A stretch of 64,000 nucleotides of DNA. It comes from Vicingaceae bacterium (GTDB lineage: Bacteria; Bacteroidota; Bacteroidia; Flavobacteriales_E; Vicingaceae). The notes beneath the pieces were generated by a model. It was not told where the DNA came from and did not search any database. It saw nothing but the letters and a program-made list of their open reading frames with translations. A program made the translations under genes and the position numbers. Within the stretch, counting starts at the first letter, position 1; each line of letters opens with the position of its first letter. Below, one piece after another: positions 48,494-57,129 of the stretch. Location: contig JAOKCF010000001.1 in assembly GCA_028245195.1 (NCBI GenBank), positions 164,326-228,325 on the forward strand, given 5' to 3'.

Positions 48494-49816
48494 TCAACGA
48501 TCACATTTAATCTTCAACAATTTAGCTGAATCCTCAGTTACTTTATATCTATCATCTAAACGATGCCCTATGAGCCAAACTACCTTATCTTCAGAAAGCA
48601 TAACATAGGTTTCTTCTTTCTGTGCTCTAGAAATTTTTAAATCAATTAAAATATCACTGACTTTCTTCTTTCCAGTCATTCCTATGGGTTGCATTCTATC
48701 TCCAGCAGCCCATTTCCTAATTTTTAAGGGGAACACCAATTTACTCCGATCTACAACCTCTTCCTTTTTACTCCTTATACCCGACTTGTACTCCTCTTTT
48801 AATAGGCGTTGCAATTCAAGTCGTAAAGGATCTAAAAGCAATGTTGTATTCTTTTCAATTAAATAAACAAATGGTTCTTCTTCTTTCATTCCTCTAATAA
48901 TTTCAGCTCTTTCACGGTCGACAAAAATGTTAAAATCTTTACCTAGAAAGACCTTTCCTACTTGTTTCTTTTTAATGCACACTAATAAATTATTCACTTG
49001 AACTGAAGTAAACCCAAGTGGTGACAAAACATGATACAGATAAAATTGCTTCCGATCTAATCGATCAATCGTTGAAAAATTAATGCACCCTTCATCTAAT
49101 TCCTTTCGCAGATCTGCTGATTGCTGGTTTACGAACTCGTCAAGAATATCATAGGTTTCTTTTAAATGATGTAAGTTTTGACGCATGGTCTTGAGCAAAC
49201 CTGGGTTCCTTTCTTTCCAAGGCTTTATAATTTCATGGCGAAACCAGTTTCTATCGTATTTCGTGGATTCGTTTGACTTATCTTCCCTGGATTCAACTGA
49301 ATTTTCTGCAGCATACTTTCTAATTTCTAACTTTGTAAAGCCTAACATTGGCCTAAACTTTTCCGTCGTTGAACGTATTCCTGCTAACCCCTTTACTCCT
49401 GTCCCTCTATTGAGATTCAACAAAAAAGTTTCAACATCATCTTCCAAATGATGCGCTGTTGCCAAAGTGTTATATTCTTGCTTCACCGACAATTCCTTGA
49501 AGAAATCATACCTTAAACTTCTTGCTGCCATTTGAATAGAAACACCATTTTCCTTCGAGAATTGAACGGCATCCACTTTTTTCGCATAGAAGGGAGTTTT
49601 TCGTTCTGCTGCAATCCGTCGCACTAATTCCTCGTCTGCGTCACTCTCTTCTCCCCTTAAAGAAAAATTAACATGCGCCACACCATAAAGGTAATTTGAC
49701 TTTTCCATTAAGTCCCATAAGACCATGGAGTCAACACCTCCGCTCACTGCAATCAAAATTTTTTGATCAAAGCGAATGTTGCAGTTCTTAAACTCTTTAT
49801 TAAACGTTTTAAACAT
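48494..49816 (-). CDS. tilS: tRNA(Ile)-lysidine synthase
   Basis: A 440-residue PP-loop enzyme with SGGVDS at residues 25-30, ATAHHLEDDVETFLLNLNRG (His and Asp of the substrate site), and a C-terminal TilS domain with MQPIGMTGKKKVSDILIDLK. It changes C34 of the isoleucine tRNA with CAU anticodon to lysidine, so it is essential for decoding AUA. The gene directly abuts pabB (stop and start next to each other, 49816/49817), and both lie on the minus strand after dsbD in the opposite order of transcription. It is full length for the family. Confidence 0.95.
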   Translation of the reverse strand: MFKTFNKEFKNCNIRFDQKILIAVSGGVDSMVLWDLMEKSNYLYGVAHVNFSLRGEESDADEELVRRIAAERKTPFYAKKVDAVQFSKENGVSIQMAARSLRYDFFKELSVKQEYNTLATAHHLEDDVETFLLNLNRGTGVKGLAGIRSTTEKFRPMLGFTKLEIRKYAAENSVESREDKSNESTKYDRNWFRHEIIKPWKERNPGLLKTMRQNLHHLKETYDILDEFVNQQSADLRKELDEGCINFSTIDRLDRKQFYLYHVLSPLGFTSVQVNNLLVCIKKKQVGKVFLGKDFNIFVDRERAEIIRGMKEEEPFVYLIEKNTTLLLDPLRLELQRLLKEEYKSGIRSKKEEVVDRSKLVFPLKIRKWAAGDRMQPIGMTGKKKVSDILIDLKISRAQKEETYVMLSEDKVVWLIGHRLDDRYKVTEDSAKLLKIKCDR

Positions 49817-51088
49817 CTATTTTTCTCCTAATTCAAAAATTGCTTTTGCCTTTAATAAACACTCTTCGTACTCCTGTTCGGCATTTGCTAGATTGGTTAT
49901 TGCCCCTCCAACTGTTAAGGACAAATACTTGTTCCTTTCAGAATACATCAAACTCCTAATCACCACATTAAAATCGGCATCTCCGTCGGGAGTGATGTAA
50001 CCCACACTCCCAGAATACAATTCTCTTCTCGATTTTTCATGTAAATCGGCCAATTGCATTGCAGAAATTTTCGGCGCACCCGTCATACTGCCCATGGGAA
50101 AGCACGTCTCAATGACGTCAAATATATCATACTGTTGGTCAATCGTTGAACGAACAGTTGAAATCAATTGATGCACCTGAGGAAATGGATACACCCCAAA
50201 TAACTCTTCTACCTTAACAGTTCCTCGCGCTGCAGTTCTCGACAAATCATTACGAACCAAATCGACAATCATTACATTTTCCGTTTGCTCTTTTAAATCC
50301 GATTTTAACTGTTGTTTCAAAACTTCATCTTCCTGCTCTGATACACCTCTTTTAATAGTTCCTTTAATGGGTTGAGAATACAGCTGGCGACCTCTTTTCA
50401 CCACAAACCTTTCAGGAGAAGCGCAAATCAAAGCATCGCTTTTTAATTTATAAAAAGCTGAATAAGGCATAGTCGATTTAGCATTCAACATGCAATAAGC
50501 TGCTGCCGAATCAATTTCAACCTGCTCTTTATAAAATTCCTGACAATAGTTTATTTCATAAATATTGCCAACCTGAATTTCAAATTTCAACTGATTTATC
50601 GCCCTCAAGTATTCCTGCCGCTCCATTCTAGCTTGCAACTTAGGTAAGACTGTAGTTCTGGGCTGAAATTTATTGAGGCCTTTCAAAAATTCAGATACTG
50701 CTGAATTATTGTCGCCATAAAAACGAACCTCATCTTCTCCTCTTTTCTGAATCACTAGTATTTCAGGTTCAAAAAAACTCAAATCTCCTAAATCGAAATT
50801 GGACTGATGACGAGAACTCAATTGCTCAAATTGGTTTTTCAAGTCGTAACCTAAATGTCCAAAAAGCCAAGATTTTCTAGAGTTATAAAATTCTCTCACC
50901 TCCTGTAACCCTTTATTTCGAATACTTCTTTTACTTCCAATTCCAGCTAACAAAGTGTACACCCCATAAGTGTCAGAATAGTCATTACTATTCAGAACTG
51001 AAGCCATATCAAATTCACTTGCCCAATGCACCAATACATCGGTAAATTGAGGGTATTCAGAACGCTTTATTTGGGCAATTTGTCTCAC
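49817..51088 (-). CDS. pabB: Aminodeoxychorismate synthase component I
   Basis: A 423-residue chorismate-binding enzyme of the PabB/TrpE family. Present are IYEINYCQEFY, SPERFVVKRGRQLYSQPIKG, ENVMIVDLVRNDLSR, VHQLISTVRSTI, CFPMGSMTGAPKISAM and YSGSVGYITPDGDADFNVVI, the conserved chorismate and Mg-binding segments. It makes aminodeoxychorismate for folate. PabA is not seen nearby. The start is GTG at 51088; the next Met (residue 28) would cut off conserved residues. A perfect -7 box (51093-51100) lies only 4 bases before this start, which suggests a leaderless mRNA or an unseen upstream promoter. Confidence 0.9.
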   Translation of the reverse strand: MRQIAQIKRSEYPQFTDVLVHWASEFDMASVLNSNDYSDTYGVYTLLAGIGSKRSIRNKGLQEVREFYNSRKSWLFGHLGYDLKNQFEQLSSRHQSNFDLGDLSFFEPEILVIQKRGEDEVRFYGDNNSAVSEFLKGLNKFQPRTTVLPKLQARMERQEYLRAINQLKFEIQVGNIYEINYCQEFYKEQVEIDSAAAYCMLNAKSTMPYSAFYKLKSDALICASPERFVVKRGRQLYSQPIKGTIKRGVSEQEDEVLKQQLKSDLKEQTENVMIVDLVRNDLSRTAARGTVKVEELFGVYPFPQVHQLISTVRSTIDQQYDIFDVIETCFPMGSMTGAPKISAMQLADLHEKSRRELYSGSVGYITPDGDADFNVVIRSLMYSERNKYLSLTVGGAITNLANAEQEYEECLLKAKAIFELGEK

Positions 51089-51092
51089 TACA

Positions 51093-51100
51093 CAAATGTA
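51093..51100 (-). promoter_or_regulatory. Promoter -7 box at the pabB start (TACATTTG)
   Basis: On the minus strand TACATTTG fits TAnnTTTG exactly and is 4 bases before the GTG of pabB. If used, transcription would begin almost at the start codon. No -33 TTG was found at the normal distance, so this is moderately uncertain. Confidence 0.45.
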
Positions 51101-51145
51101 TGTTTTAGTAAGATGATAAGAAACGATAAATTTAAAATTGATGGA

Positions 51146-51153
51146 TACATTTG
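51146..51153 (+). promoter_or_regulatory. Promoter -7 box of the GreA-like gene (TACATTTG)
   Basis: TACATTTG fits TAnnTTTG and ends 7 bases before the ATG at 51161, so the transcript would have almost no leader. Together with the pabB box it suggests a divergent pair of promoters with short leaders. No clear -33 element. Confidence 0.5.
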
Positions 51154-51160
51154 TTCCTTC

Positions 51161-51604
51161 ATGGATAAAACAAAAATAATTTCATTCATTCAAATGAATT
51201 TGAAAGCTCAACTCACTGATTATTTAAATGAATTACATTCTGTGAATGAAGAAATTGGCAAGGAAACAAAAAGTAGCGCAGGAGATAAGTTTGAGACTTC
51301 GAGAGAGATGATGAACCAAGAAGTTGGCAGAATTGAAGTGCGAATCACGTACCTTAAAAAACAAATTAACGCTCTAAAAAACATACCTCTAAAAACAGTA
51401 ATCTCCGTCCAAAATGGCAGCTTAGTGCGAACCAATCATGGATTATTTTTCTTTGGAATCGCTTTCGGAAAACTCAACTTAGAAGAACAAAATTTGATTG
51501 GACTGTCGTTAAACTCTCCTTTAGGAAAGTTAATGACGGAAAAAAAAGAAGGAGACGAACTGACTTTTATGAATCGAAAATACATCATCCAAAACGTTAA
51601 CTAA
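51161..51604 (+). CDS. GreA/GreB-like protein
   Basis: The start is set at the ATG at 51161 (147 residues); the longer frame from 51026 runs into the divergent pabB region and past the promoter box. Residues 10-75 form a helical coiled-coil hairpin (SVNEEIGKETKSSAGDKFET, REMMNQEVGRIEVRITYLKK), and the C-terminal half has a beta barrel with SLNSPLGKLMTEKKEGDEL, as in the GreA/GreB C-terminal domain. Ordinary GreA proteins are about 158 residues and have an acidic tip that enters the RNA polymerase channel; here the tip (SAGDKFE) keeps acidic residues but differs. It may act as an RNA polymerase accessory factor; function uncertain. The stop overlaps the next start by one base. Confidence 0.65.
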   Translation: MDKTKIISFIQMNLKAQLTDYLNELHSVNEEIGKETKSSAGDKFETSREMMNQEVGRIEVRITYLKKQINALKNIPLKTVISVQNGSLVRTNHGLFFFGIAFGKLNLEEQNLIGLSLNSPLGKLMTEKKEGDELTFMNRKYIIQNVN

Positions 51605-52485
51605 TGGGTTCAAAACTATTATTCTACTTGGTTATCTTACCAGTATCAAAACTACCATTCTGGACGCTCTATCTAATTTCAGACTTTCTATACTTAGTAC
51701 TTTATAAGATAATCGGTTACCGTACAAAGGTGGTAAGGCAAAACTTGACCAACTCTTTTCCGGATAAATCTGAAAAGGAAATTTTAGCGCTAGAAGCGAA
51801 GTTTTACAGCCATTTATGTGATTTAGTAGTGGAAAGTCTGAAAGCATTTAGCATCTCATTGGAAGAGGCAAAATTGCGAATGAAAGACCGGAATATCGAG
51901 GTGGTTAATCAGTATTTCAAACAAGGCAGGCAGGTAGTTTTAGTTGGAGGTCATTATGGGAACTGGGAGTTATTTGCCATTACAATAGGTGCAACCACAG
52001 ATCATAAAACACTAGCACTTTATACGCCATTAAAAAATCAATTCATCAACGAAAAGATTACGAAAAGTCGATCAAAATACGGCTTAGGAATGTTATCCAT
52101 CAAAGAAATTAAAAGCAAATTAAACGACATCAATTCAGATTTTTATGCGATAATATTTGGTGCTGATCAGTCGCCAAGAAAAAGCCAACGAGCCTATTGG
52201 ATGAAGTTTTTAAACAAAGAAACTGGAGTGCAATTTGGAACAGAAAAGTTTGCAAAAGAGTTTAACGCTGTGGTCATTTTTACCAACATTTATAAAGTTA
52301 AGAGGGGTTATTACGAGTTGCAATATGACGTAATTACAGAACAACCAAACCAAGAAGAGTTAGGGTTTATTTCAAAGACCCATACTCAAATGCTGGAAAA
52401 GGTCATTCAAGAGCAACCAGAGTATTGGCTTTGGAGCCACAAACGCTGGAAACACAAACGACCTGAAGGCGAAGTATTGAATTAA
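51604..52485 (+). CDS. lpxL: Lipid A (Kdo2-lipid IVA) acyltransferase, LpxL/HtrB-like
   Basis: A 293-residue protein with one N-terminal membrane segment (VILPVSKLPFWTLYLISDFL) and the HX4E acyltransferase motif GGHYGNWELFA, with His117 and Glu122. IIFGADQSPRKSQRAYWMKF and a terminal EYWLWSHKRWKHKRP are typical of the LpxL/LpxM family, which adds the secondary acyl chain of lipid A. It lies in the inner membrane facing the cytosol. The ATG overlaps the GreA-like stop by one base, so the two genes are probably in the same transcript, starting at the promoter near 51146. Confidence 0.88.
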   Translation: MGSKLLFYLVILPVSKLPFWTLYLISDFLYLVLYKIIGYRTKVVRQNLTNSFPDKSEKEILALEAKFYSHLCDLVVESLKAFSISLEEAKLRMKDRNIEVVNQYFKQGRQVVLVGGHYGNWELFAITIGATTDHKTLALYTPLKNQFINEKITKSRSKYGLGMLSIKEIKSKLNDINSDFYAIIFGADQSPRKSQRAYWMKFLNKETGVQFGTEKFAKEFNAVVIFTNIYKVKRGYYELQYDVITEQPNQEELGFISKTHTQMLEKVIQEQPEYWLWSHKRWKHKRPEGEVLN

Positions 52486-52486
52486 T

Positions 52487-52681
52487 TTACCTCCTTTTTC
52501 CTTTAATCGCTTTTTGAGACATATAAATAAGCGCGACCCCAATAACTATAGAAGAAATAGCGCTAGCAATTAATCCTTTGTTCCCTGAAACATAACTGTT
52601 GTAAACCATTAGGCCTCCTAAGACGATTAGAAAGACCGCAATAATTACCAATACATTCGATTTATTTTTCTTTTTCGACAT
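52487..52681 (-). CDS. Small two-helix membrane protein, unknown
   Basis: A 64-residue protein with a basic start (MSKKKNKSN), two hydrophobic segments (residues 10-28 and 37-55) and a basic tail KAIKGKRR. It is not recognisable as a known family. The composition (Lys-rich ends, Gly between the segments) is that of a real small membrane protein. It lies 1 base after the acyltransferase stop, on the other strand, so the two genes are convergent, with no terminator visible between them. The function is unknown. Confidence 0.6.
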   Translation of the reverse strand: MSKKKNKSNVLVIIAVFLIVLGGLMVYNSYVSGNKGLIASAISSIVIGVALIYMSQKAIKGKRR

Positions 52682-52775
52682 GATGTTATCAATTTAGTTT
52701 TAAAGATAACACTTTCGGTGAATTTTAAAAATAGCTGCGACTTTTGTGCGTCCTGCATTTTTACAAAACAAAAAA

Positions 52776-52803
52776 CGGTGATAGAACCTAAACCCTATCA
52801 CCG
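52776..52803 (-). terminator. Terminator of hemH
   Basis: CGGTGATAG (52776-52784) pairs perfectly with CTATCACCG (52795-52803), 9 base pairs and a 10-base loop, followed on the minus strand by a T-rich run. It lies 24 bases downstream of the hemH stop. Confidence 0.8.
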
Positions 52804-52827
52804 CTATAATTCATTTAGAAATATACC

Positions 52828-53841
52828 TTAAGCTCTATCTCGAACCATTTTTTCTAACGTATCAATCCACAAAGGATGATCGTTTAAGCTCTCTACCAAT
52901 TGAACTTTCTCTCCCCCATGTTCTTCGAAAATCTCTTGATATTCTATTCCAATCTCTACCGTAGTTTCCAAACAATCAGCTACAAAAGCTGGTGAGAAGG
53001 CTAAAATCTTTTTATCTCCTTTTTCTGCTCTTTCTTTTATAAAGTCATCAGAAAAAGGTCTAAGCCATTTTTTATCTAATCTCGACTGAAAAGCAACAGT
53101 ATACTTGTCTTCAGGAATTCCTAATTTTTCTACTAACAATCTAGTTGTTCCATAACACGTTGCTTTGTAACAATACTTATTGTCTTCCGTTACTTCGTTC
53201 TCACAGTTGTGATCTGTACAAGGAACTCCATCATCATAAACTTTATCCACGTGACGTTCAGGTAGTCCGTGATAGCTAAATAAGACGTGATCATATTCGT
53301 CTAATTTATATTGATTAGCTCTAGCAACAAACGAATTAATAAACCCTTCATCATCCCAAAACTGACTTACCATAGCTATTTCGGGAATCACCCACCATTT
53401 AGAAATTATTTTCATCGCCTTTTCCATGGCCGAACCTGAGCTTGCTGATGCGTAATGCGGAAATAATGGAATAATGATTAGCTTTTTATAGTTCATCAAT
53501 CTCATTTCCCCCATTACTTTCTCCATGCTAGGGTTTTGATAACGCATGGCTAAGTGTACCCTATAATCATCACCTAATTGCGCTTGCAACTTCTCTGTCA
53601 CACTTTCACCATGATAAATCAACGGAGAACCTCTCTCTGTCCACAATTCCTTATAAATTTTTGTAGAACTGAATGAGCGAAAAGGGACAATAATTCCGTT
53701 TACCAATATTTTACGCAGCAGCCATGGAATATCGATTACTCTCGGATCGTTTAAAAATTCTGATAAATAAGTACGCACAGCACCCCACTTTGCATCGTCT
53801 GGAGTACCTAAATTGATTAATAAAACACCTGTTTTTGACAT
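52828..53841 (-). CDS. hemH: Ferrochelatase
   Basis: A 337-residue HemH. Visible are GVLLINLGTPDDAKWGAVRT, FLNDPRVIDIPWLLR, FPHYASASSGSAMEKAMK, VLFSYHGLPERHV (active-site His in SYHG) and FSPAFVADCLETTVEIG (Glu of the metal site). It inserts ferrous iron into protoporphyrin IX, at the inner membrane or in the cytosol, as the last step of heme synthesis. A small Cys-rich insert, CTDHNCENEVTEDNKYCYKA, lies about residues 200-220 and might bind a metal or an iron-sulfur cluster; this is not confirmed. The gene is alone, between two terminators. Confidence 0.95.
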   Translation of the reverse strand: MSKTGVLLINLGTPDDAKWGAVRTYLSEFLNDPRVIDIPWLLRKILVNGIIVPFRSFSSTKIYKELWTERGSPLIYHGESVTEKLQAQLGDDYRVHLAMRYQNPSMEKVMGEMRLMNYKKLIIIPLFPHYASASSGSAMEKAMKIISKWWVIPEIAMVSQFWDDEGFINSFVARANQYKLDEYDHVLFSYHGLPERHVDKVYDDGVPCTDHNCENEVTEDNKYCYKATCYGTTRLLVEKLGIPEDKYTVAFQSRLDKKWLRPFSDDFIKERAEKGDKKILAFSPAFVADCLETTVEIGIEYQEIFEEHGGEKVQLVESLNDHPLWIDTLEKMVRDRA

Positions 53842-53857
53842 AGATTGAAGTTAACTA

Positions 53858-53890
53858 AAAACAGCAAGAAGACATCCTTCTTGCTGTTTT
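53858..53890 (-). terminator. Terminator of lpdA
   Basis: AAAACAGCAAGAAG (53858-53871) pairs with CTTCTTGCTGTTTT (53877-53890), 14 base pairs with a 5-base loop. It lies between the lpdA stop (53939) and the hemH start (53841), both on the minus strand. Confidence 0.85.
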
Positions 53891-53938
53891 GTTTATTTAT
53901 TTGAACACATTCGTAATTCTTGAATGGGACAACTAATA

Positions 53939-55345
53939 TTATATATGAATTGCTCTATTTCCTGTCGCCGCTAACATTGCTTCTCGCGTAGACTCGCTAA
54001 ATGTAGGGTGAGCATGTGAAATTCTTGAAATATCTTCTGCAGTAGCTCTAAACTCCATCGCTACAACTGCCTCAGCAATCATATCTGCAGCTCTAGGACC
54101 ACAAATGTGGACTCCTAAAATCTCGTCTGTTTCTTTATCGGCTAAAACTTTTACTAAACCATCTAAATCCATTGATGCTCTGGCTCTACCACTTGCTTTA
54201 AAAGGAAATGAGCCTGCTTTGTAAGCTATCTTTTCTTCTTTTAGTTGCTCTTCAGTCTTACCTACTGATGCAACTTCCGGCCAAGTATATACTATTCCAG
54301 GAATTAAATTGTAATCAATATGTGGCTTCTCTCCATTGATGAATTCAGCAACACAAGTGCCTTCTTCTTCGGCTTTATGTGCTAACATTGCTCCTTTTAC
54401 TGCGTCTCCAATAGCATAGATATTAGGAACATTTGTTTGCAGATAACAATTCACTTCGACTCTACCTCTATCGTCCATTTTAACTCCAGCTTTATCTAAA
54501 GCAAGCTTATCTGTATACGGAACTCTACCAACAGAAACCAAACAATAATCTGCCTCTAAAACCACTTCAACTCCTTTTTTATCGTCGGCTTTAATGGTTA
54601 CAATTTTTCCTTTTCGGGTGACTTCTTTCACTTTGTGACTCAGCATAAAGTTCACACCAAGTTTTTTCATCGACTTCATTAACTCTTTGCTCATAGTTGA
54701 ATCCATGGTTGGAATAATTCGATCCATGTATTCAAAAACAGTAACTTCTGTGCCTAGTCTAGCATAAACAGACCCCAATTCAAGTCCAATTACACCACCT
54801 CCAATTATAGTCATTTTTTTAGGAACTTCTTTTAATTCCAACGCTTCAGTTGAAGTAATTACTCTTTCCTTATCCAGTTTAATAAATGGCAAAGAACCCG
54901 GTTTCGAACCTGTTGCAATCACTACATTTTTAGCTTCAATTTTCTTTGCTTCTTCCCCTGCAGAATTATCAATTGCAATAACAGTAGCAGACTCAAAAGA
55001 ACCCATACCGTGGTAAACATCAATTTTATTCTTCTTCATTAAAAAGTCGATTCCTCCAACTGTCTGCTCCACAACTCCACGCTTTCTTTCAATCATTTGC
55101 TTGAAGTTCACTTTTAAGTCTTTCAAATCAATACCATGCTCCGTAAAGTCATGTTTTGCCTGATGAAAGTGCTCAGATGAATCTAACAATGCTTTCGAAG
55201 GAATACATCCTACGTTTAAACAAGTTCCTCCTAGGCTATTGTATTTTTCAATAAGTGCCGTTTTCAAACCTAGTTGAGCACATCGAATTGCACCTACATA
55301 TCCTCCAGGTCCTGAACCTATTATTACTACATCGTACTTTTCCAT
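53939..55345 (-). CDS. lpdA: Dihydrolipoyl dehydrogenase
   Basis: A 468-residue flavoprotein disulfide reductase. FAD-binding VVIIGSGPGGYVGAIRCAQL, redox Cys42/Cys47 in GGTCLNVGCIPSKALL, NAD-binding MTIIGGGVIGLELGSVYARL, the second FAD motif NIYAIGDAV and the active-site His-Glu pair near SHAHPTFSE at the C-terminus are all present. It re-oxidises lipoyl groups in pyruvate and 2-oxoglutarate dehydrogenase and the glycine cleavage system. The other complex subunits are not in the window. The gene is monocistronic or nearly so. Confidence 0.96.
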   Translation of the reverse strand: MEKYDVVIIGSGPGGYVGAIRCAQLGLKTALIEKYNSLGGTCLNVGCIPSKALLDSSEHFHQAKHDFTEHGIDLKDLKVNFKQMIERKRGVVEQTVGGIDFLMKKNKIDVYHGMGSFESATVIAIDNSAGEEAKKIEAKNVVIATGSKPGSLPFIKLDKERVITSTEALELKEVPKKMTIIGGGVIGLELGSVYARLGTEVTVFEYMDRIIPTMDSTMSKELMKSMKKLGVNFMLSHKVKEVTRKGKIVTIKADDKKGVEVVLEADYCLVSVGRVPYTDKLALDKAGVKMDDRGRVEVNCYLQTNVPNIYAIGDAVKGAMLAHKAEEEGTCVAEFINGEKPHIDYNLIPGIVYTWPEVASVGKTEEQLKEEKIAYKAGSFPFKASGRARASMDLDGLVKVLADKETDEILGVHICGPRAADMIAEAVVAMEFRATAEDISRISHAHPTFSESTREAMLAATGNRAIHI

Positions 55346-55458
55346 AATTCTTTTCTAAAATTGGAATGTAAATTTACTTAAACTAACTTCTTTAATCATA
55401 GCATTGAAACTTCAATATCGGATTCTACTCCACGTGTCGTTTTTACCAATAGTTTATA

Positions 55459-57069
55459 TCATCTCTTAAGTCTATTGCCTGTCGTATTTAAAGTTCTTAC
55501 AACCGTTAAAGCAATCATTAAAACTGCCAACAAACTTGCAATTCTACCAATATAATCGCCGTATTGAGCATAGAAAGTTATGGTATTATTTAGCCTAACC
55601 TTCGCATTAATTGCTGCTGGTTCCCACCAAGTTGTCTTTTCAAGAATATCTCCCCTGTCATTAATTACAGCAGAAATTCCTGTATTCGCGGAACGCACAA
55701 TCCATTTCCTATTCTCTATTGCCCTTAAACTAGCGTAAGCCAAATGCTGTTTATAACCTGGAGTATCGTCCCACCAACCATCGTTGGTAATAATAGCAAA
55801 TAAATTTGCTCCTTTGCGAGAATACTCCGTAACATATTCCCCATAAATTGATTCATAACAAATAATTGGAGCTATAACAGAGCTAGTGATGGGAGCTTTA
55901 AAAACCTCAGGATGTTCTGAATAGCCCAACCCCCCTGAAGTACCGCCAAGGTTTATCGAAAGTTTTTTCATCAGTGGAATTGACCGAATGAAAGGTAGCT
56001 TCTCCACACCCAATACCAGTTTTGACTTATGGTGTACTTGCACACCATCATATTCATCTAACTGAAAAGCGGCATTGTAATTATCGTAATACCCACTCCC
56101 ATCTTTGAATTCATTTGCCGTTGGTTTCAATTCCATTCCAGGCGTATACAATACAGAAGCTGAAGACCCAATTATACTTTTCAATTTTGGGCTTATTTCC
56201 TTTAATTTTTTAAGCTCATCTGTCACATACAAATATTCAAATTCGTGCTCCCAATGCGCTTCAGGAATTGCCGTTTCCGGTAAAATTAAATAGTCTGTTG
56301 TAGGTGTCAATTTGGTTTTAGCCAAATCAATCATCTTCTCAATTTGATCGGATGGAGGTGTGGTAAATTTCTCGTTGTACGGGTCAATGTTTGGTTGAAC
56401 AATAACTACCTCCATCTCCTTTCCCTCCGTGCTTGAATCAAAACCAAAAACGGAAACCAACGTAAATGTTATAGGTAATAATAGAAACAGAACTAATCCC
56501 TTCCAATTAAATACTTCTGACGCTTTTTTGATTTTTAAAGTCACGTTAAAGAAAAGTAAATTCGATACTAATACCAGCAAACTGCCACCTAAAACTCCGG
56601 TATATTCATACCATTGAACATTTTCAGGCGTAGCAGCAAATACGTTCCCTAAAGTCAGCCAAGTCCAAGATAGTTCCCAATTCAGGTGTAAGTATTCAAA
56701 AGCTAACCAATAGAGTGCAAAGGAAATGTAGCCTTCCTTTTTACCAACTTTCTTTTTTGCGATATGAAACAGCCAAATAACAATGGCCATAAATAGTGAA
56801 TTACAAATTACTGCCATGCATGCTCCCCAAAGAGATGCATGGTAAATCCAATACGTGGTAACCAAGTTAAAAATAAAGAAGCTCAAATAAGCATAACAAA
56901 AAACGGCAAATCCCGTTTTTCCTTCTTGTTTACTAATTTCATATTCCACGAGCAAAAGTGGTGCAAAGGCAAGAAGAATAACAGATGTTAGTTCACCAAT
57001 TGCAGGCCAAGAGAGTGCCATTAATACTCCACTAGCAATGGAATATAAAAGTAATTTAATATTACTCAT
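55459..57069 (-). CDS. lnt: Apolipoprotein N-acyltransferase
   Basis: A 536-residue protein with about seven membrane segments in the first 220 residues, then a nitrilase-like domain with the Glu-Lys-Cys triad: ILPETAIPEAHW (Glu), HHKSKLVLGVEKLPF (Lys) and VIAPIICYESIYGEY (Cys). A C-terminal membrane segment follows. It adds the third acyl chain to the amino-terminal Cys of lipoproteins at the inner membrane. The gene fits with the lipoprotein-type signal of KatG in this window. It is divergent from the endonuclease gene, with a -7 box 18 bases before its start. Confidence 0.94.
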   Translation of the reverse strand: MSNIKLLLYSIASGVLMALSWPAIGELTSVILLAFAPLLLVEYEISKQEGKTGFAVFCYAYLSFFIFNLVTTYWIYHASLWGACMAVICNSLFMAIVIWLFHIAKKKVGKKEGYISFALYWLAFEYLHLNWELSWTWLTLGNVFAATPENVQWYEYTGVLGGSLLVLVSNLLFFNVTLKIKKASEVFNWKGLVLFLLLPITFTLVSVFGFDSSTEGKEMEVVIVQPNIDPYNEKFTTPPSDQIEKMIDLAKTKLTPTTDYLILPETAIPEAHWEHEFEYLYVTDELKKLKEISPKLKSIIGSSASVLYTPGMELKPTANEFKDGSGYYDNYNAAFQLDEYDGVQVHHKSKLVLGVEKLPFIRSIPLMKKLSINLGGTSGGLGYSEHPEVFKAPITSSVIAPIICYESIYGEYVTEYSRKGANLFAIITNDGWWDDTPGYKQHLAYASLRAIENRKWIVRSANTGISAVINDRGDILEKTTWWEPAAINAKVRLNNTITFYAQYGDYIGRIASLLAVLMIALTVVRTLNTTGNRLKR

Positions 57070-57087
57070 AGTTTTTACGTGTTAAAA

Positions 57088-57095
57088 CAAAGCTA
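57088..57095 (-). promoter_or_regulatory. Promoter -7 box of lnt (TAGCTTTG)
   Basis: On the minus strand TAGCTTTG fits TAnnTTTG, 18 bases from the lnt ATG at 57069. It is next to the divergent box of the endonuclease gene, 8 bases away, so the two promoters overlap. Confidence 0.6.
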
Positions 57096-57103
57096 TTAAT
57101 AAT

Positions 57104-57111
57104 TACCTTTG
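57104..57111 (+). promoter_or_regulatory. Promoter -7 box of the endonuclease gene (TACCTTTG)
   Basis: TACCTTTG fits TAnnTTTG, 18 bases before the ATG at 57130. With the lnt box it forms a compact symmetrical divergent promoter. No -33 TTG at the usual spacing was found. Confidence 0.6.
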
Positions 57112-57129
57112 TAGCTAGAAAATTAACAT

